Assembly: GCF_030295405.1 (NCBI RefSeq)
Contig: NZ_AP027080.1
Span: forward strand, 2,294,001-2,358,000
DNA: 64,000 nt
Reading direction: 5' to 3'
From: Mesoterricola silvestris
Lineage (GTDB): Bacteria; Acidobacteriota; Holophagae; Holophagales; Holophagaceae
Below are positions 7,680 to 15,797 of the stretch, in pieces; position 1 is the stretch's first letter, and the number at the start of each line of letters is the position of its first letter. The notes under the pieces were generated by a model. The model was not told where the DNA came from, did not search any database, and saw only the letters and a list, made by a program, of their open reading frames with translations. Made by a program: the position numbers and the translations under genes.

Positions 7680-10115
7680 CTAGCTGGGTCCCGGCTCTGC
7701 CGGCGGCTTCACCGGGGGGAACTTCAGGGTGAGGACCCGGTCCGGCCATCCGAAGACCTTGAGGTAGCAGACGCCGGCGTCCGGAGGCGAAGGGACGGTC
7801 AGGGTTTCCCGGCCGTCCTGGATGAGGACGGCGGCCTTTTCCCAGGGGCCGGTGGCGGTGGGGGCCACGGCTTCGATCTGGTCAAGGGAGGGACCTACCA
7901 GGCGAAGGCCGGGGGCGGCGGCCTGGACGGCGGTGATGGTGGGGAGGTCCAGGAAGGTGACGGGGAGGGGGAGCCAGTCGCTGGCCCCGGCGCTGGCGTC
8001 CTGGATCTGCACCTCCAGCCGGCCCGCGGCCCTTCCGCCCAGGAGCTCGGCGGGGTTCAGGACGAAGGTGGCCTTTTGGTTGTTGCCCAGCAGGCGGATC
8101 TTGGGGGCGGGGACCACCCGCACGACGCCGGGGTCCTCGGCGTTGCGCAGGGCGGCGTGGACGGCGCCGTCCGGGGGGAAGCGGTAGCCCTTGGCCGTGA
8201 GCAGGGTCACGAGGCTGGGGCCGCCCGTGGGGGCGATGGGCAGGGCGGAGCTCATGGGCAGGCCGGTGCCCTTGCCCTCCATGGGGATGGTCTGGAGGTC
8301 CGCCAGGCGCGGCCTGGGGGGCAGCAGCACGGCGGGGCCCGCGGGGGTCTTTCCGGTGGCGAGGACCAGGGCGGCGGGCAGGGACCGGCCCACGGACCCT
8401 TCCAGGGGCTTGGTGTCCTCCGCCTTGAACCAGCGGCCCTCCGCGGCCTCCCCGTCGGGCAGGAAGCGGCGCTCGGCCAGCTCCAGGGCCTTCACCCCCT
8501 CCAGGTGGCGGCCCTTGAGGAGGATCCGCACCTCGCCCAGGCGGGCCTCCAGGCCCGCGGGTTGGGGCGGGGCCTCCAGGAGCACCAGGGGCAGGGTCCG
8601 GGCGGGCTGGCCGAAGGCGGTGACTTCCAGGGCGCCGGCCCCCGCCTGGGCGGGGGCCGTCTGGAAGACGGCCTCCCGGCCCCCGTCGGGGGCGTCCTTG
8701 AGCTGGGCCGTGAGGGGCGGCGCGCCGGCGGGCCGGAACACCACCTTTTCCACCACCCCCGCCCAGGCCGCGGGCAGCTTCAGGGAGCAGGGCCCGCCCA
8801 CCTGGAACCGCTGGCGCTCCACGGGCGTGGGCGCCCAGGCGGGGTCGACGGCCACGGGCACCTCCACGGGATCCGTGGCCATGCTGGTGAAGCCCCAGCG
8901 TCCCACCACCTTGACCTTCACGGTGGGCGCGCCCAGCTTGCGCAGGGGTTCCTGCAGCGGCGCGCAGGAGGCCACGAACGTCATGTTCGCGGGGCTGGAG
9001 GCCAGGGCCAGGGGGGGCAGCCCCGCCACCACGAGCTTCCAGTCCTGGCCGTAGAGGGCGAAGGGGGTGCGGCCCTTCTCCTTGGGGAGCACCTTCAGGG
9101 CGGCCTGGCCCTTGAGCATGGATTCGCCGGGGGCCAGTTCCAGGCCGAAGGCGGGCGGGGTCAGGTCCTCCCACTTGCCGGGGCAGCACAGGAGGGCGCC
9201 CCGGGTATCGCCCGTGGTGTGGATCCAGTCGCTGTAGTACAGCTCGGCGCCGTCCCCGTGGAAGTTGCGGGCCAGGGCGGGCAGGTAGTTGAACTGGTGG
9301 CCCGGCCAGAGGTTCTTGACGATGGCCGCCAGGTCGAAAAAGATCGAAACGTAGGCCGAGGAGGGCTTGGTGCCCACGGCCACCTGGGCCTCCACGGGGG
9401 AGGCCGTCACCGCCTCGGGGACGAGGACATTGGTCTTGCGGAACTCCTGGGTGAGGAACTGGAACTTGTCCAGGTTGGTGCGGCTCCCACCCACGAAGGC
9501 CTGCAGGTCGCCGGACACGGCGCCGCCGTAGGTGTGCAGGAAGCTCAGCACCGCGTTGTCGTACTGGGCCGCGGAAAGGTTCTTGTCGATGGCCCCCAGT
9601 TCCTCCAGGAAGGCGTCCGCCGTGGCCCGCTCCCCGGAAAGGTCGGAGATCTTGGCGCAGAGCGTGCGGAAGGCCCCCAGGTGGGCGTTCAGGTCCGTGA
9701 GGACCTTCTTCCGGCCGTTCTTGTCGGGGATGAGGAAGATCATGGGGATGGAATCGTAGGGCACCGGGATGGCGGGCGCCGACATGTGCTCGCCCTTGCG
9801 CTTCAGGCGGAAATCCACCACCCCCTGGTCCGTGGGGGCCACGGTGCGGGGCAGGAAGACCACGATGAGGGACCAGTCGGCCCGGGTCACCCGCTGGTCG
9901 AAGGCCTCCCCGGCGAAGCCCAGCTCCAGGTCGTCCCCGAAGCGCAGCACCGGCACCCGGAAGAGGGGCAGGGCGGCCTCCTCGGGCGTGCCCTTCCCCC
10001 GCACGACCCGGGCCGTCATGGCGATGGGCCCCTTCTGGAAGGCCTCCACCAGGGGCGCGCCCAGGGCCGGGGCCGCCAGGAGGGCGGCGATCAACAGCGT
10101 CTGCAAGGTCCTCAT
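7680..10115 (-). CDS. Large secreted protein of unknown function
   Basis: An 811-residue protein that I do not recognise. It starts with a signal peptide, MRTLQTLLIAALLAAPALG (cleavage near 19). No transmembrane segment follows, so it is periplasmic or surface-exposed. The N-terminal third is mixed (VVDFRLKRKGEHMSAP, then IPMIFLIPDKNGRKKVL). The C-terminal half looks like several all-beta modules, with repeated short strands and AGPAVLLPPRPRL-like linkers. Four cysteines are seen, two as CC. The start follows the methyltransferase stop by 5 bases, so the two probably form an operon with thioesterase and NifX-like genes upstream. Its stop sits at the edge of the palindromic repeat. Confidence 0.75.
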   Translation of the reverse strand: MRTLQTLLIAALLAAPALGAPLVEAFQKGPIAMTARVVRGKGTPEEAALPLFRVPVLRFGDDLELGFAGEAFDQRVTRADWSLIVVFLPRTVAPTDQGVVDFRLKRKGEHMSAPAIPVPYDSIPMIFLIPDKNGRKKVLTDLNAHLGAFRTLCAKISDLSGERATADAFLEELGAIDKNLSAAQYDNAVLSFLHTYGGAVSGDLQAFVGGSRTNLDKFQFLTQEFRKTNVLVPEAVTASPVEAQVAVGTKPSSAYVSIFFDLAAIVKNLWPGHQFNYLPALARNFHGDGAELYYSDWIHTTGDTRGALLCCPGKWEDLTPPAFGLELAPGESMLKGQAALKVLPKEKGRTPFALYGQDWKLVVAGLPPLALASSPANMTFVASCAPLQEPLRKLGAPTVKVKVVGRWGFTSMATDPVEVPVAVDPAWAPTPVERQRFQVGGPCSLKLPAAWAGVVEKVVFRPAGAPPLTAQLKDAPDGGREAVFQTAPAQAGAGALEVTAFGQPARTLPLVLLEAPPQPAGLEARLGEVRILLKGRHLEGVKALELAERRFLPDGEAAEGRWFKAEDTKPLEGSVGRSLPAALVLATGKTPAGPAVLLPPRPRLADLQTIPMEGKGTGLPMSSALPIAPTGGPSLVTLLTAKGYRFPPDGAVHAALRNAEDPGVVRVVPAPKIRLLGNNQKATFVLNPAELLGGRAAGRLEVQIQDASAGASDWLPLPVTFLDLPTITAVQAAAPGLRLVGPSLDQIEAVAPTATGPWEKAAVLIQDGRETLTVPSPPDAGVCYLKVFGWPDRVLTLKFPPVKPPAEPGPS

Positions 10116-10120
10116 TCCAC

Positions 10121-10717
10121 TCAGTCCTTAATTCCGAGGGCGAGGAAGATGGAGTAGTCCCGTCCCTCCTTGGTGGTCGTGCACGCGGTCTCCACCCGCA
10201 CCTCCCGGAAGCCCGCCTCGCGAAGCCAGGCGGCCACCCGGTCCCGCTGGAATCCCAGGTGGAACACCCCGTCGGCCCCGCCGTGGAAGCTGCCGTCCTC
10301 CACGTCCAGGTCCGCCAGGGCGACCCTTCCGCCCGGCTTCAGGTGCCTCCCGAGCCTCAGGAACAGGTCGGGCACGTCGAAGACGTGGTGGAGGGTCATG
10401 CTGCTTACGATGAGGTCGTAGGGGCCGCCCAGGTCGCCGTCCCCGTCGGGTTCCAGCTGGATCCGGGGGATGGGGGCCTTGGCGGCCAGGGCCGCGAGCA
10501 TGCCCGGGGACGTGTCCGCCCCCGTGATGGAGCCCGCCAGGGGCGCCAGCTCCAGGGTCACGAGGCCCGTGCCGCAGCCGAAGTCCAGCACCGAATCCGA
10601 CCGGGTGAGGGAGGCCTGGCTCCGCATCGCGGCGGCCACCGCCCGGGCGAGGGCCACCCGCCGGTCCTCCTGGTCCCAATCCTTGGCCGCCTTGTCGAAA
10701 TGTCCGGTGCCCGGCAT
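10121..10717 (-). CDS. Class I SAM-dependent methyltransferase
   Basis: A 198-residue methyltransferase with a Rossmann fold. The SAM-binding motif I is VLDFGCGTGLVTLEL (about 44-58). It is followed by ITGADTSPGML (motif II, acidic residue binding ribose), YDLIVSSMTLHHV (motif IV) and LKPGGRVALADLD (motif V). I chose the ATG at 10717 because GGGAGG lies 4 bases upstream; an in-frame ATG at 10735 lacks such a site. Substrate unknown; the small-molecule type (UbiE/BioC-like) is likely. It sits in a tight minus-strand run with the thioesterase (25 bases upstream) and the secreted unknown (5 bases downstream). Confidence 0.88.
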   Translation of the reverse strand: MPGTGHFDKAAKDWDQEDRRVALARAVAAAMRSQASLTRSDSVLDFGCGTGLVTLELAPLAGSITGADTSPGMLAALAAKAPIPRIQLEPDGDGDLGGPYDLIVSSMTLHHVFDVPDLFLRLGRHLKPGGRVALADLDVEDGSFHGGADGVFHLGFQRDRVAAWLREAGFREVRVETACTTTKEGRDYSIFLALGIKD

Positions 10718-10741
10718 GCCGCCTCCCAGCTCCACCCTCCA

Positions 10742-11212
10742 CTATACCTGCCCGAAGCCCTCCCGCATCTGGGCGGCCACCACCTCGCCCCGGGCCGTGA
10801 CCTTGCCCAGGGCGGACACGGTGGCTTCCACCACCACTTTCCGCCCTTCGATGCGCTTGACCCGCCCCCGCACCTCCAGTTCCACCCCCAGGGGCGTGGG
10901 GGCCAGGTAGTCCACGTGCAGGGAGGCGGTGACGAAGCGATAGGCGGGGAGGGTGTCCATGGCCCGGCCTTCCTGCCGGTACATGGCGGCGGCCGCCGTG
11001 CCCGTGGAATGGCAATCCACCAGGGAGGCCAGGAGGCCCCCGTACACGAAGCCCGGGATGGCGGTGTGCTCGGGCCGGGGGGTGAAGCGGGTGACGGACT
11101 CGTCGCCTTCCCACCGGGTGCGGATGCGCAGGCCCAGGGCGTTGAGGCTGCCGCAGCCGTAGCAGTGGGAGACGTTCTCGGGGTAGTAGTCCTGGAAGGC
11201 GGGCTCGGGCAC
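10742..11212 (-). CDS. PaaI-type hot-dog thioesterase
   Basis: A 156-residue single hot-dog domain. The active-site region IPGFVYGGLLASLVDCHSTG matches the HGGxxxxxxD pattern of PaaI/YbgC thioesterases, with Tyr in place of the usual His before GG. The N-terminal HCYGCGSLNALGL carries a CxxC seen in many PaaI-family members. It probably hydrolyses acyl-CoA or aryl-CoA thioesters in the cytoplasm. The substrate cannot be told. First of a three-gene minus-strand group with the methyltransferase and secreted unknown; a short gap separates it from the NifX-like gene. Confidence 0.85.
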   Translation of the reverse strand: MPEPAFQDYYPENVSHCYGCGSLNALGLRIRTRWEGDESVTRFTPRPEHTAIPGFVYGGLLASLVDCHSTGTAAAAMYRQEGRAMDTLPAYRFVTASLHVDYLAPTPLGVELEVRGRVKRIEGRKVVVEATVSALGKVTARGEVVAAQMREGFGQV

Positions 11213-11242
11213 GGGGGCTCCTTTGCGGGCCTCCAGCCTACC

Positions 11243-11617
11243 TCAGTGGTGGTGTCCGCCGCCGCAGGTGAATTCGCCGGAAAAGACCTCCAGGCTGCCC
11301 CCCAGGAGGGCCCCCACGGCCGCGCCCACGGTGGGCACGCCGGCCCCCCGGTACACCGCGATGCCCGCCTGGTTGAAACCCATGAGGGGCCGCTTGCCCA
11401 GGCCGCCGGCGACCAGGGCCGTCACGCCCGCTTCCGCCAGGAAGGCCACGGCCGCCAGGCATCCGCCCTGCTCGTGGGGCACCGGGGGCAGGGTGCCCAC
11501 CCGGGTGATGGCGCCGCCTTCCACGTCCACGACCGTATAGACGTCGCAGTGGCCGAAGTGGCCGTGGACCCCGGCCTCGAGGCCGCCGGGAAAGCTGGAG
11601 GGGATGGCGATGCGCAT
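11243..11617 (-). CDS. NifX/NafY-type dinitrogenase Fe-Mo cofactor-binding fold protein
   Basis: A 124-residue protein of the Nitro_FeMo-Co family, small proteins with a ribonuclease H-like fold that bind metal clusters. Visible features are MRIAIPSS at the start, HFGHCDVYTVVDV (typical xHFG), GCLAAVAFLAEAGVTALVAGGLG and a histidine/cysteine tail, FTCGGGHHH, likely for metal binding. I use the ATG at 11617 because AAGGAG lies 6 bases upstream. No nif genes are nearby, so it is one of the many orphan members, perhaps a general Fe-S or Mo carrier. A perfect palindrome TATGATCATA at 11639-11648 lies just upstream and may be its operator. Confidence 0.85.
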   Translation of the reverse strand: MRIAIPSSFPGGLEAGVHGHFGHCDVYTVVDVEGGAITRVGTLPPVPHEQGGCLAAVAFLAEAGVTALVAGGLGKRPLMGFNQAGIAVYRGAGVPTVGAAVGALLGGSLEVFSGEFTCGGGHHH

Positions 11618-11774
11618 GGGGGACTCCTTGGGGGCAATTATGATCATATGCTCTAATCACCGCAAGGCCCACCGGCGGTCGTGATGGGTATCACAGGAAG
11701 CACCGCGCGGCCCAACGTTTCCTCGCCTATCCTGGCCTTCCGGTCCGGCAATCCCGCCAACCCCTTCAAGGCTC

Positions 11775-13271
11775 ATGGAAATGAACGACCAGCTCGCCCT
11801 GAACCCCAACAAGATCGTCAAGGCCCTGCAGAAGCCGGCGGTGGATTTCACCAAGCAGGACATCGTCCGCTACATCGAGCAGAACGACATCCGCATGCTG
11901 AACTTCCGGTACGTGGCGGGGGACGGGCGTCTCAAGAAGCTGAACTTCGTCATCAACAGCAAGTCCCACCTGGAAAAGATCCTCTGCATGGGTGAGCGGG
12001 TGGACGGCTCCAGCCTCTTCCCCTTCGTGTCGGCGGATTCCAGCGATCTGTACGTGGTGCCCCGCTTCCGCACGGCCTACGTGAATCCCTTCACCGAAGT
12101 GCCCACCATCGACCTGCTGTGCAGCTTCTTCGACAACCACGGGGATCCCCTGGAGAGCGCCCCGGAGTACATCCTCCACAAGGCCCAGCGCACCCTCAAG
12201 GAGCGCACCGGCCTGACCATGGAGGCCCTGGGCGAACTGGAGTACTACCTCTTCTCGGAGATAGATTCCATCTATCCCATCGTGGAGCAGAAGGGCTACC
12301 ACGAATCCCACCCCTTCTCCAAGTGGGGCCTGGTGCGCCGGGAGGCCATGCAGGTCATCAGCGAAATGGGCGGCAACATCAAGTACGGCCACGCCGAAGT
12401 GGGCAATATCATCGCCAACGGCATGGAGATGGTGCAGCACGAGATCGAGTTCCTGCCCGTGCCCATCGAGCAGGCCGCGGACCAGATCGTCATGGCCAAG
12501 TGGGCCATCCGGGAAGTGGCCTACAAGCACAACCTGGAAGTGAGCTTCGCCCCCAAGATCATCGCGGGCCAGGCCGGCAGCGGCCTCCACATCCACACCC
12601 GCTTCATGAAGGACGGCCAGAACGCCATGGCCGACGACCAGGGCCTCACGGAAACCGCCCGCAAGGTCATCGCCGGCTACCTCATGAGCGCCGAGTCCCT
12701 CACCGCCTTCGGCAACACGGTGCCCACCTCCTTCCTGCGCCTGGTGCCCCACCAGGAGGCCCCCACCAGCATCTGCTGGGGGGACCGCAACCGCTCGGTG
12801 CTGGTGCGCGTGCCCCTGGGCTGGCAGGGGGTGGGCGACCGCATGCTCCTTTCCGCCAACCCCCAGGAACCCGCCAACGGCGTGCGGGCCTTCGAGAACA
12901 ACCAGACCGTGGAACTGCGCAGCCCCGACGGAAGCGCCAACGCCCACCACCTCCTGGCCGGCATGGCCGTGGCCGGCCGCTTTGGCCTGGAGCACCCCGA
13001 CGCCCTGCAGGTGGCCCAGGACCTCTACGTGCGCGCCGACGCCACCAAGGTGGAGGGCCTGAAGCAGCTGCCCGCCTCCTGCTTCGAGTCCGCGGACTGC
13101 CTGGCCCGGGACCGGGCCCGGTACGAGGACGGCGGCGTCTTCCCCGCCGGCCTCATCGATTCCCAGATCCGCAACCTCAAGGCCTTCGACGATCTCAATA
13201 TGAGTGAGAAGATCTTCGGACACGCGGATTCCCTCAAGGACCTCGTGAACCTCCACCTGCACTGCGGCTGA
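11775..13271 (+). CDS. Glutamine synthetase family protein
   Basis: A 498-residue glutamine synthetase, forming glutamine from glutamate, ammonia and ATP in the cytoplasm. The beta-grasp domain has MLNFRYVAGDGRLKKLNFVI and GERVDGSSLFPF. The catalytic barrel has LGELEYYLFSE (metal-binding Glu), AEVGNIIANGMEMVQHEIEF, AGQAGSGLHIHTRF (metal His), CWGDRNRSVLVRVP and VELRSPDGSANAHHLLAG. It differs from enteric GlnA in length and motifs, and I see no clear adenylylation Tyr loop, so it may belong to a divergent clade. An ATG 6 bases later is also possible. The TlpA-like gene follows after 11 bases, so the pair may be cotranscribed. Confidence 0.88.
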   Translation: MEMNDQLALNPNKIVKALQKPAVDFTKQDIVRYIEQNDIRMLNFRYVAGDGRLKKLNFVINSKSHLEKILCMGERVDGSSLFPFVSADSSDLYVVPRFRTAYVNPFTEVPTIDLLCSFFDNHGDPLESAPEYILHKAQRTLKERTGLTMEALGELEYYLFSEIDSIYPIVEQKGYHESHPFSKWGLVRREAMQVISEMGGNIKYGHAEVGNIIANGMEMVQHEIEFLPVPIEQAADQIVMAKWAIREVAYKHNLEVSFAPKIIAGQAGSGLHIHTRFMKDGQNAMADDQGLTETARKVIAGYLMSAESLTAFGNTVPTSFLRLVPHQEAPTSICWGDRNRSVLVRVPLGWQGVGDRMLLSANPQEPANGVRAFENNQTVELRSPDGSANAHHLLAGMAVAGRFGLEHPDALQVAQDLYVRADATKVEGLKQLPASCFESADCLARDRARYEDGGVFPAGLIDSQIRNLKAFDDLNMSEKIFGHADSLKDLVNLHLHCG

Positions 13272-13282
13272 GGAGCCCCCCC

Positions 13283-14302
13283 ATGAACCTGTGCTCTCTG
13301 GCTTTCCTGCTCTGCCTGCCCCTGGCGGCCTCCGATGCGGAGGCCGTGCTGGCCGCCGCCCAGGCGAAGGGCCAGGCCGTGGCCAAGGCCCGGGCCGCCC
13401 ACGTGGAGGCGGGCCGGAACTCCATGGATTTCAAGGCCGACGTGGCCAAGGAACTGGCCGGGGTCACCGCCCGCCTGGCCACCGAGACCGATCCCGCCGT
13501 CCGCCAGGCCCTCCGGGTCACCCAGCTGTACTACCTGCGCCTGGCCCGCCAGACCCCCACGGCCGAGCAGGTGGCCCTCGCCCTCAAGGAGGTGCCCCCC
13601 ACCTCGGCCGCCTGGGCCCTGGACAAGGGCCTCCTGCCGGCCCTGGGGGACTGGGCCCCCCGGGAGGCCGCGTCCTACCTGGCCGAGGCCCGGGCCCACC
13701 AGCCCGACGGCCCCACCCGCCGGAACCTCCTCTTCGAGCACTTCACCGTGGGGGTGGACACCGGCACCGAGGCGGACTGGAAGCCCTCCTTCGAGGCCCT
13801 CCAGAAGGACTTCCCCGGTTCCACCGAGGCCCTCAAGGCCCAGGACCGCCTCAAGGCCGAGCTGAAGACCGCCGTGGGCGTGCAGGCCCCCCCCTTCAGC
13901 CTCACGTCCCTGGAGGGCGCCCCCCTGTCCCTGGACACCTTCAAGGGCCAGTTCGTCCTCATCGATTTCTGGGCCACCTGGTGCCCCGACTGCCGCGCCG
14001 GCATGCCCTACCTCATGCGCGCCCAGGCCCGCTTCAAGGACAAGGGCCTGAAGGTCCTGAGCCTCTCCTTCGACCGCAAGGTGGAGCACATCGCCCCCTA
14101 CCGCGCCAACCCCGCCACCTCCATGCCCTGGACCCACGCCTTCCTCCCCCAGGGCTTCAAGAACCCCATCAGCGAAGCCTACGGCGTGCGCAGCATCCCC
14201 AAGCCCGTCCTGGTCGGCCCCGACGGCCGCATCGTCGCCACCGGCGGGGACCTGCACGGCGAGAAGCTGGAAAAGACCCTGGAGCGGATTCTGGGCCGGT
14301 AA
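13283..14302 (+). CDS. TlpA/ResA-like periplasmic thioredoxin-fold protein with helical N-terminal domain
   Basis: A 339-residue exported protein. The signal peptide is MNLCSLAFLLCLPLAAS. An Ala-rich helical region (about 20-195, TPR-like) follows. The thioredoxin domain (about 200-339) contains PPFSLTSLEGAPLSL, then VLIDFWATWCPDCRAG (redox pair CPDC) and the cis-Pro region IPKPVLVGPDG. Proteins of this class reduce periplasmic disulfides, often for cytochrome c or outer-membrane protein maturation. The helical N-domain resembles the DUF4369-type additions on TlpA relatives, though I cannot assign it. It lies 11 bases after the glutamine synthetase gene with a clear GGAG site. Confidence 0.85.
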   Translation: MNLCSLAFLLCLPLAASDAEAVLAAAQAKGQAVAKARAAHVEAGRNSMDFKADVAKELAGVTARLATETDPAVRQALRVTQLYYLRLARQTPTAEQVALALKEVPPTSAAWALDKGLLPALGDWAPREAASYLAEARAHQPDGPTRRNLLFEHFTVGVDTGTEADWKPSFEALQKDFPGSTEALKAQDRLKAELKTAVGVQAPPFSLTSLEGAPLSLDTFKGQFVLIDFWATWCPDCRAGMPYLMRAQARFKDKGLKVLSLSFDRKVEHIAPYRANPATSMPWTHAFLPQGFKNPISEAYGVRSIPKPVLVGPDGRIVATGGDLHGEKLEKTLERILGR

Positions 14303-14439
14303 TCCCCGATTCACCCGTGTCCCGGACGTAGGCCCCGTCCGTTGCCGCGGGCACGGCCCGCGTCAACGAAAAGCTCCCCCCTCCTCCCAGGGCCTGTGTT
14401 TCACCCATTGGCCCCGACCCACCCCTGGGCCTCGCTTCG

Positions 14440-14705
14440 CGTGGATTGGCGTGGCCCCATGGATCGCGCCAAAGCTGATCGGCCATTCAGCGTCGGCGCC
14501 CACCGGCGCCGTTTGGCTCAACGCGAAGCGACCCCCTCAACCCCTTGGCGCCGCCCACTCGCCAGGGCCCCCCAGGAGAGCCGCCCCGTTCCGTCTACCC
14601 ACCCGCCCAACGAAGCCAATGGGCGTAGCACAGCCCCACCGTCCCTTCCTCCCCCCCCGTCATCGCCGGCTGGGCCGGCGATGACGAAACGGGGCGATCA
14701 TCCGG
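14440..14705 (+). repeat. Dispersed intergenic repeat, second copy
   Basis: This matches the right arm of the palindrome at 7161-7679. Shared landmarks in order are CATTCAGCGTCGGCGCC, an ACGCGAAGCG box, CCAGGGCCCC-CAGGAGAG, AATGGGCGTAGCACAGCCCC, and the closing hairpin CGTCATCGCCGGCTGGGCC...GATGACGAAACGGGGCGA (about 14659-14696). It lies between convergent genes ending at 14302 (+) and 14721 (-). The remaining 14303-14440 holds no gene that I can see. Probably a terminator-like mobile repeat of this genome. Confidence 0.75.
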
Positions 14706-14720
14706 AACCCGTACCCCCGT

Positions 14721-15788
14721 TCAGCGAAGAGGCGTCAGGATTCGGATTTCCTTCACGATGCGGACGTCGCGGTCGATGTAGAAATCGCCGCGGGGGACCA
14801 CGTGGTAGCGGCCGGAGCCGGCGGGCAGTTCCTCGCCGTTGATGCGATCGGCCAGGACGGCGCCGCGGCCGTCGAAGACTTCCGTGCCGGAGTAGACGGA
14901 GCGGTAGCCGTCGGCGGCGGTGACGAGGACGCAGGTGGAGCGGGGGTCCAGGCCCGGGGGGAGCAGGGGCTTCAGGAGGGCGCCCAGGTCGGCACCGGTG
15001 GAGACGCGCAGGCCGTGGAAGCCCATGCCCTCCCCGAAGGCGGCGTCCCGGTAGGCGGCCCGGGCCGCGGCCTGGAAGCGCGGGGCGTCCAGGGGGACCC
15101 GGGCGCCGTCGGGGCCCACCAGCTCGGGGGTTTCCACCAGGGCCTTCTTGCCGGCGGCCTTGTTGGCGGTCACTTGCACACCCACCTGACGGATCTCCAC
15201 CTCCGCCACGTCCTCCACGAAGCGGCCGCCGAAGCCGTCCTGGGGGAAGACCAGGCAGAGCCCCTTGGGCATGGACAGGGCCAGGAGCTTGCCCTGCCCG
15301 TGGCAGGAGGCGCAGCTCTCCAGCTTCAGGGCGTCCCGGCCCGCGGGGGGCTGCAGGGCGATGGGATCAACGGCCGCCCGGCCCAGGGGATCGTGGTGGT
15401 GGGGCAGGAGGAAGCGGGCCTTTTCCGCCAGGAGGGGACCGCCGTCCCCCGCCAGGAAGAGCTCGCTCCAGGCGAAGAGGGCCTTGCGGCCGTCCCGGCC
15501 CGTGACGACGATGAAGGTGTCCAGGGGCCGGTCGTAGCCGTCGTCGGTCTTCTTGGCGGGCTTGAAGGCCGCCAGCACATCCTTCAGGGACCAGCCGTCG
15601 ATCTCCAGGGAGCAGCGGTAGGTGCCGTCGGCGTTCGCGATCTTCACCAGGCGCCGGTACCGGGGCAGGTTCCGGGTGGCGGCGGCGCGCAGCAGGCCCT
15701 CCCGGCCCACGCAGCCGTGGATCTGGACGGGGTGGGGGGCGGCGGCGCCCAGGGCGGCGCAGAGCAGGGGGAGCAGGGGCTTGAACAT
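14721..15788 (-). CDS. Secreted protein with two sulfite-oxidase-like domains and a CxxCH motif
   Basis: A 355-residue exported protein (signal peptide MFKPLLPLLCAALGAAA). Two copies of a fold common in molybdopterin-oxidoreductase-like proteins are suggested. The first (20-120) reads CSLEIDGWSLKDVLAAF, then TFIVVTGRDGRKALFAWSELF. The second (about 260-355) reads LRVSTGADLGALLKPLL, then CVLVTAADGYRSVYSGTEVF. Between them, ESCASCHGQGK carries a CxxCH of the cytochrome c type, so one haem may be attached. I see no clear Moco-ligating cysteine, so catalysis is unproven. It follows the TonB receptor by 9 bases with AGGAGG before the ATG, suggesting that the pair works on one imported ligand. Confidence 0.65.
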   Translation of the reverse strand: MFKPLLPLLCAALGAAAPHPVQIHGCVGREGLLRAAATRNLPRYRRLVKIANADGTYRCSLEIDGWSLKDVLAAFKPAKKTDDGYDRPLDTFIVVTGRDGRKALFAWSELFLAGDGGPLLAEKARFLLPHHHDPLGRAAVDPIALQPPAGRDALKLESCASCHGQGKLLALSMPKGLCLVFPQDGFGGRFVEDVAEVEIRQVGVQVTANKAAGKKALVETPELVGPDGARVPLDAPRFQAAARAAYRDAAFGEGMGFHGLRVSTGADLGALLKPLLPPGLDPRSTCVLVTAADGYRSVYSGTEVFDGRGAVLADRINGEELPAGSGRYHVVPRGDFYIDRDVRIVKEIRILTPLR

Positions 15789-15797
15789 GGGGCCTCC

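Noticed and set aside
11243-11617. Part of a nitrogen-fixation cluster
   Set aside because: Only one NifX-like fold protein is present; no nifHDK, nifB, nifE or nifN nearby.
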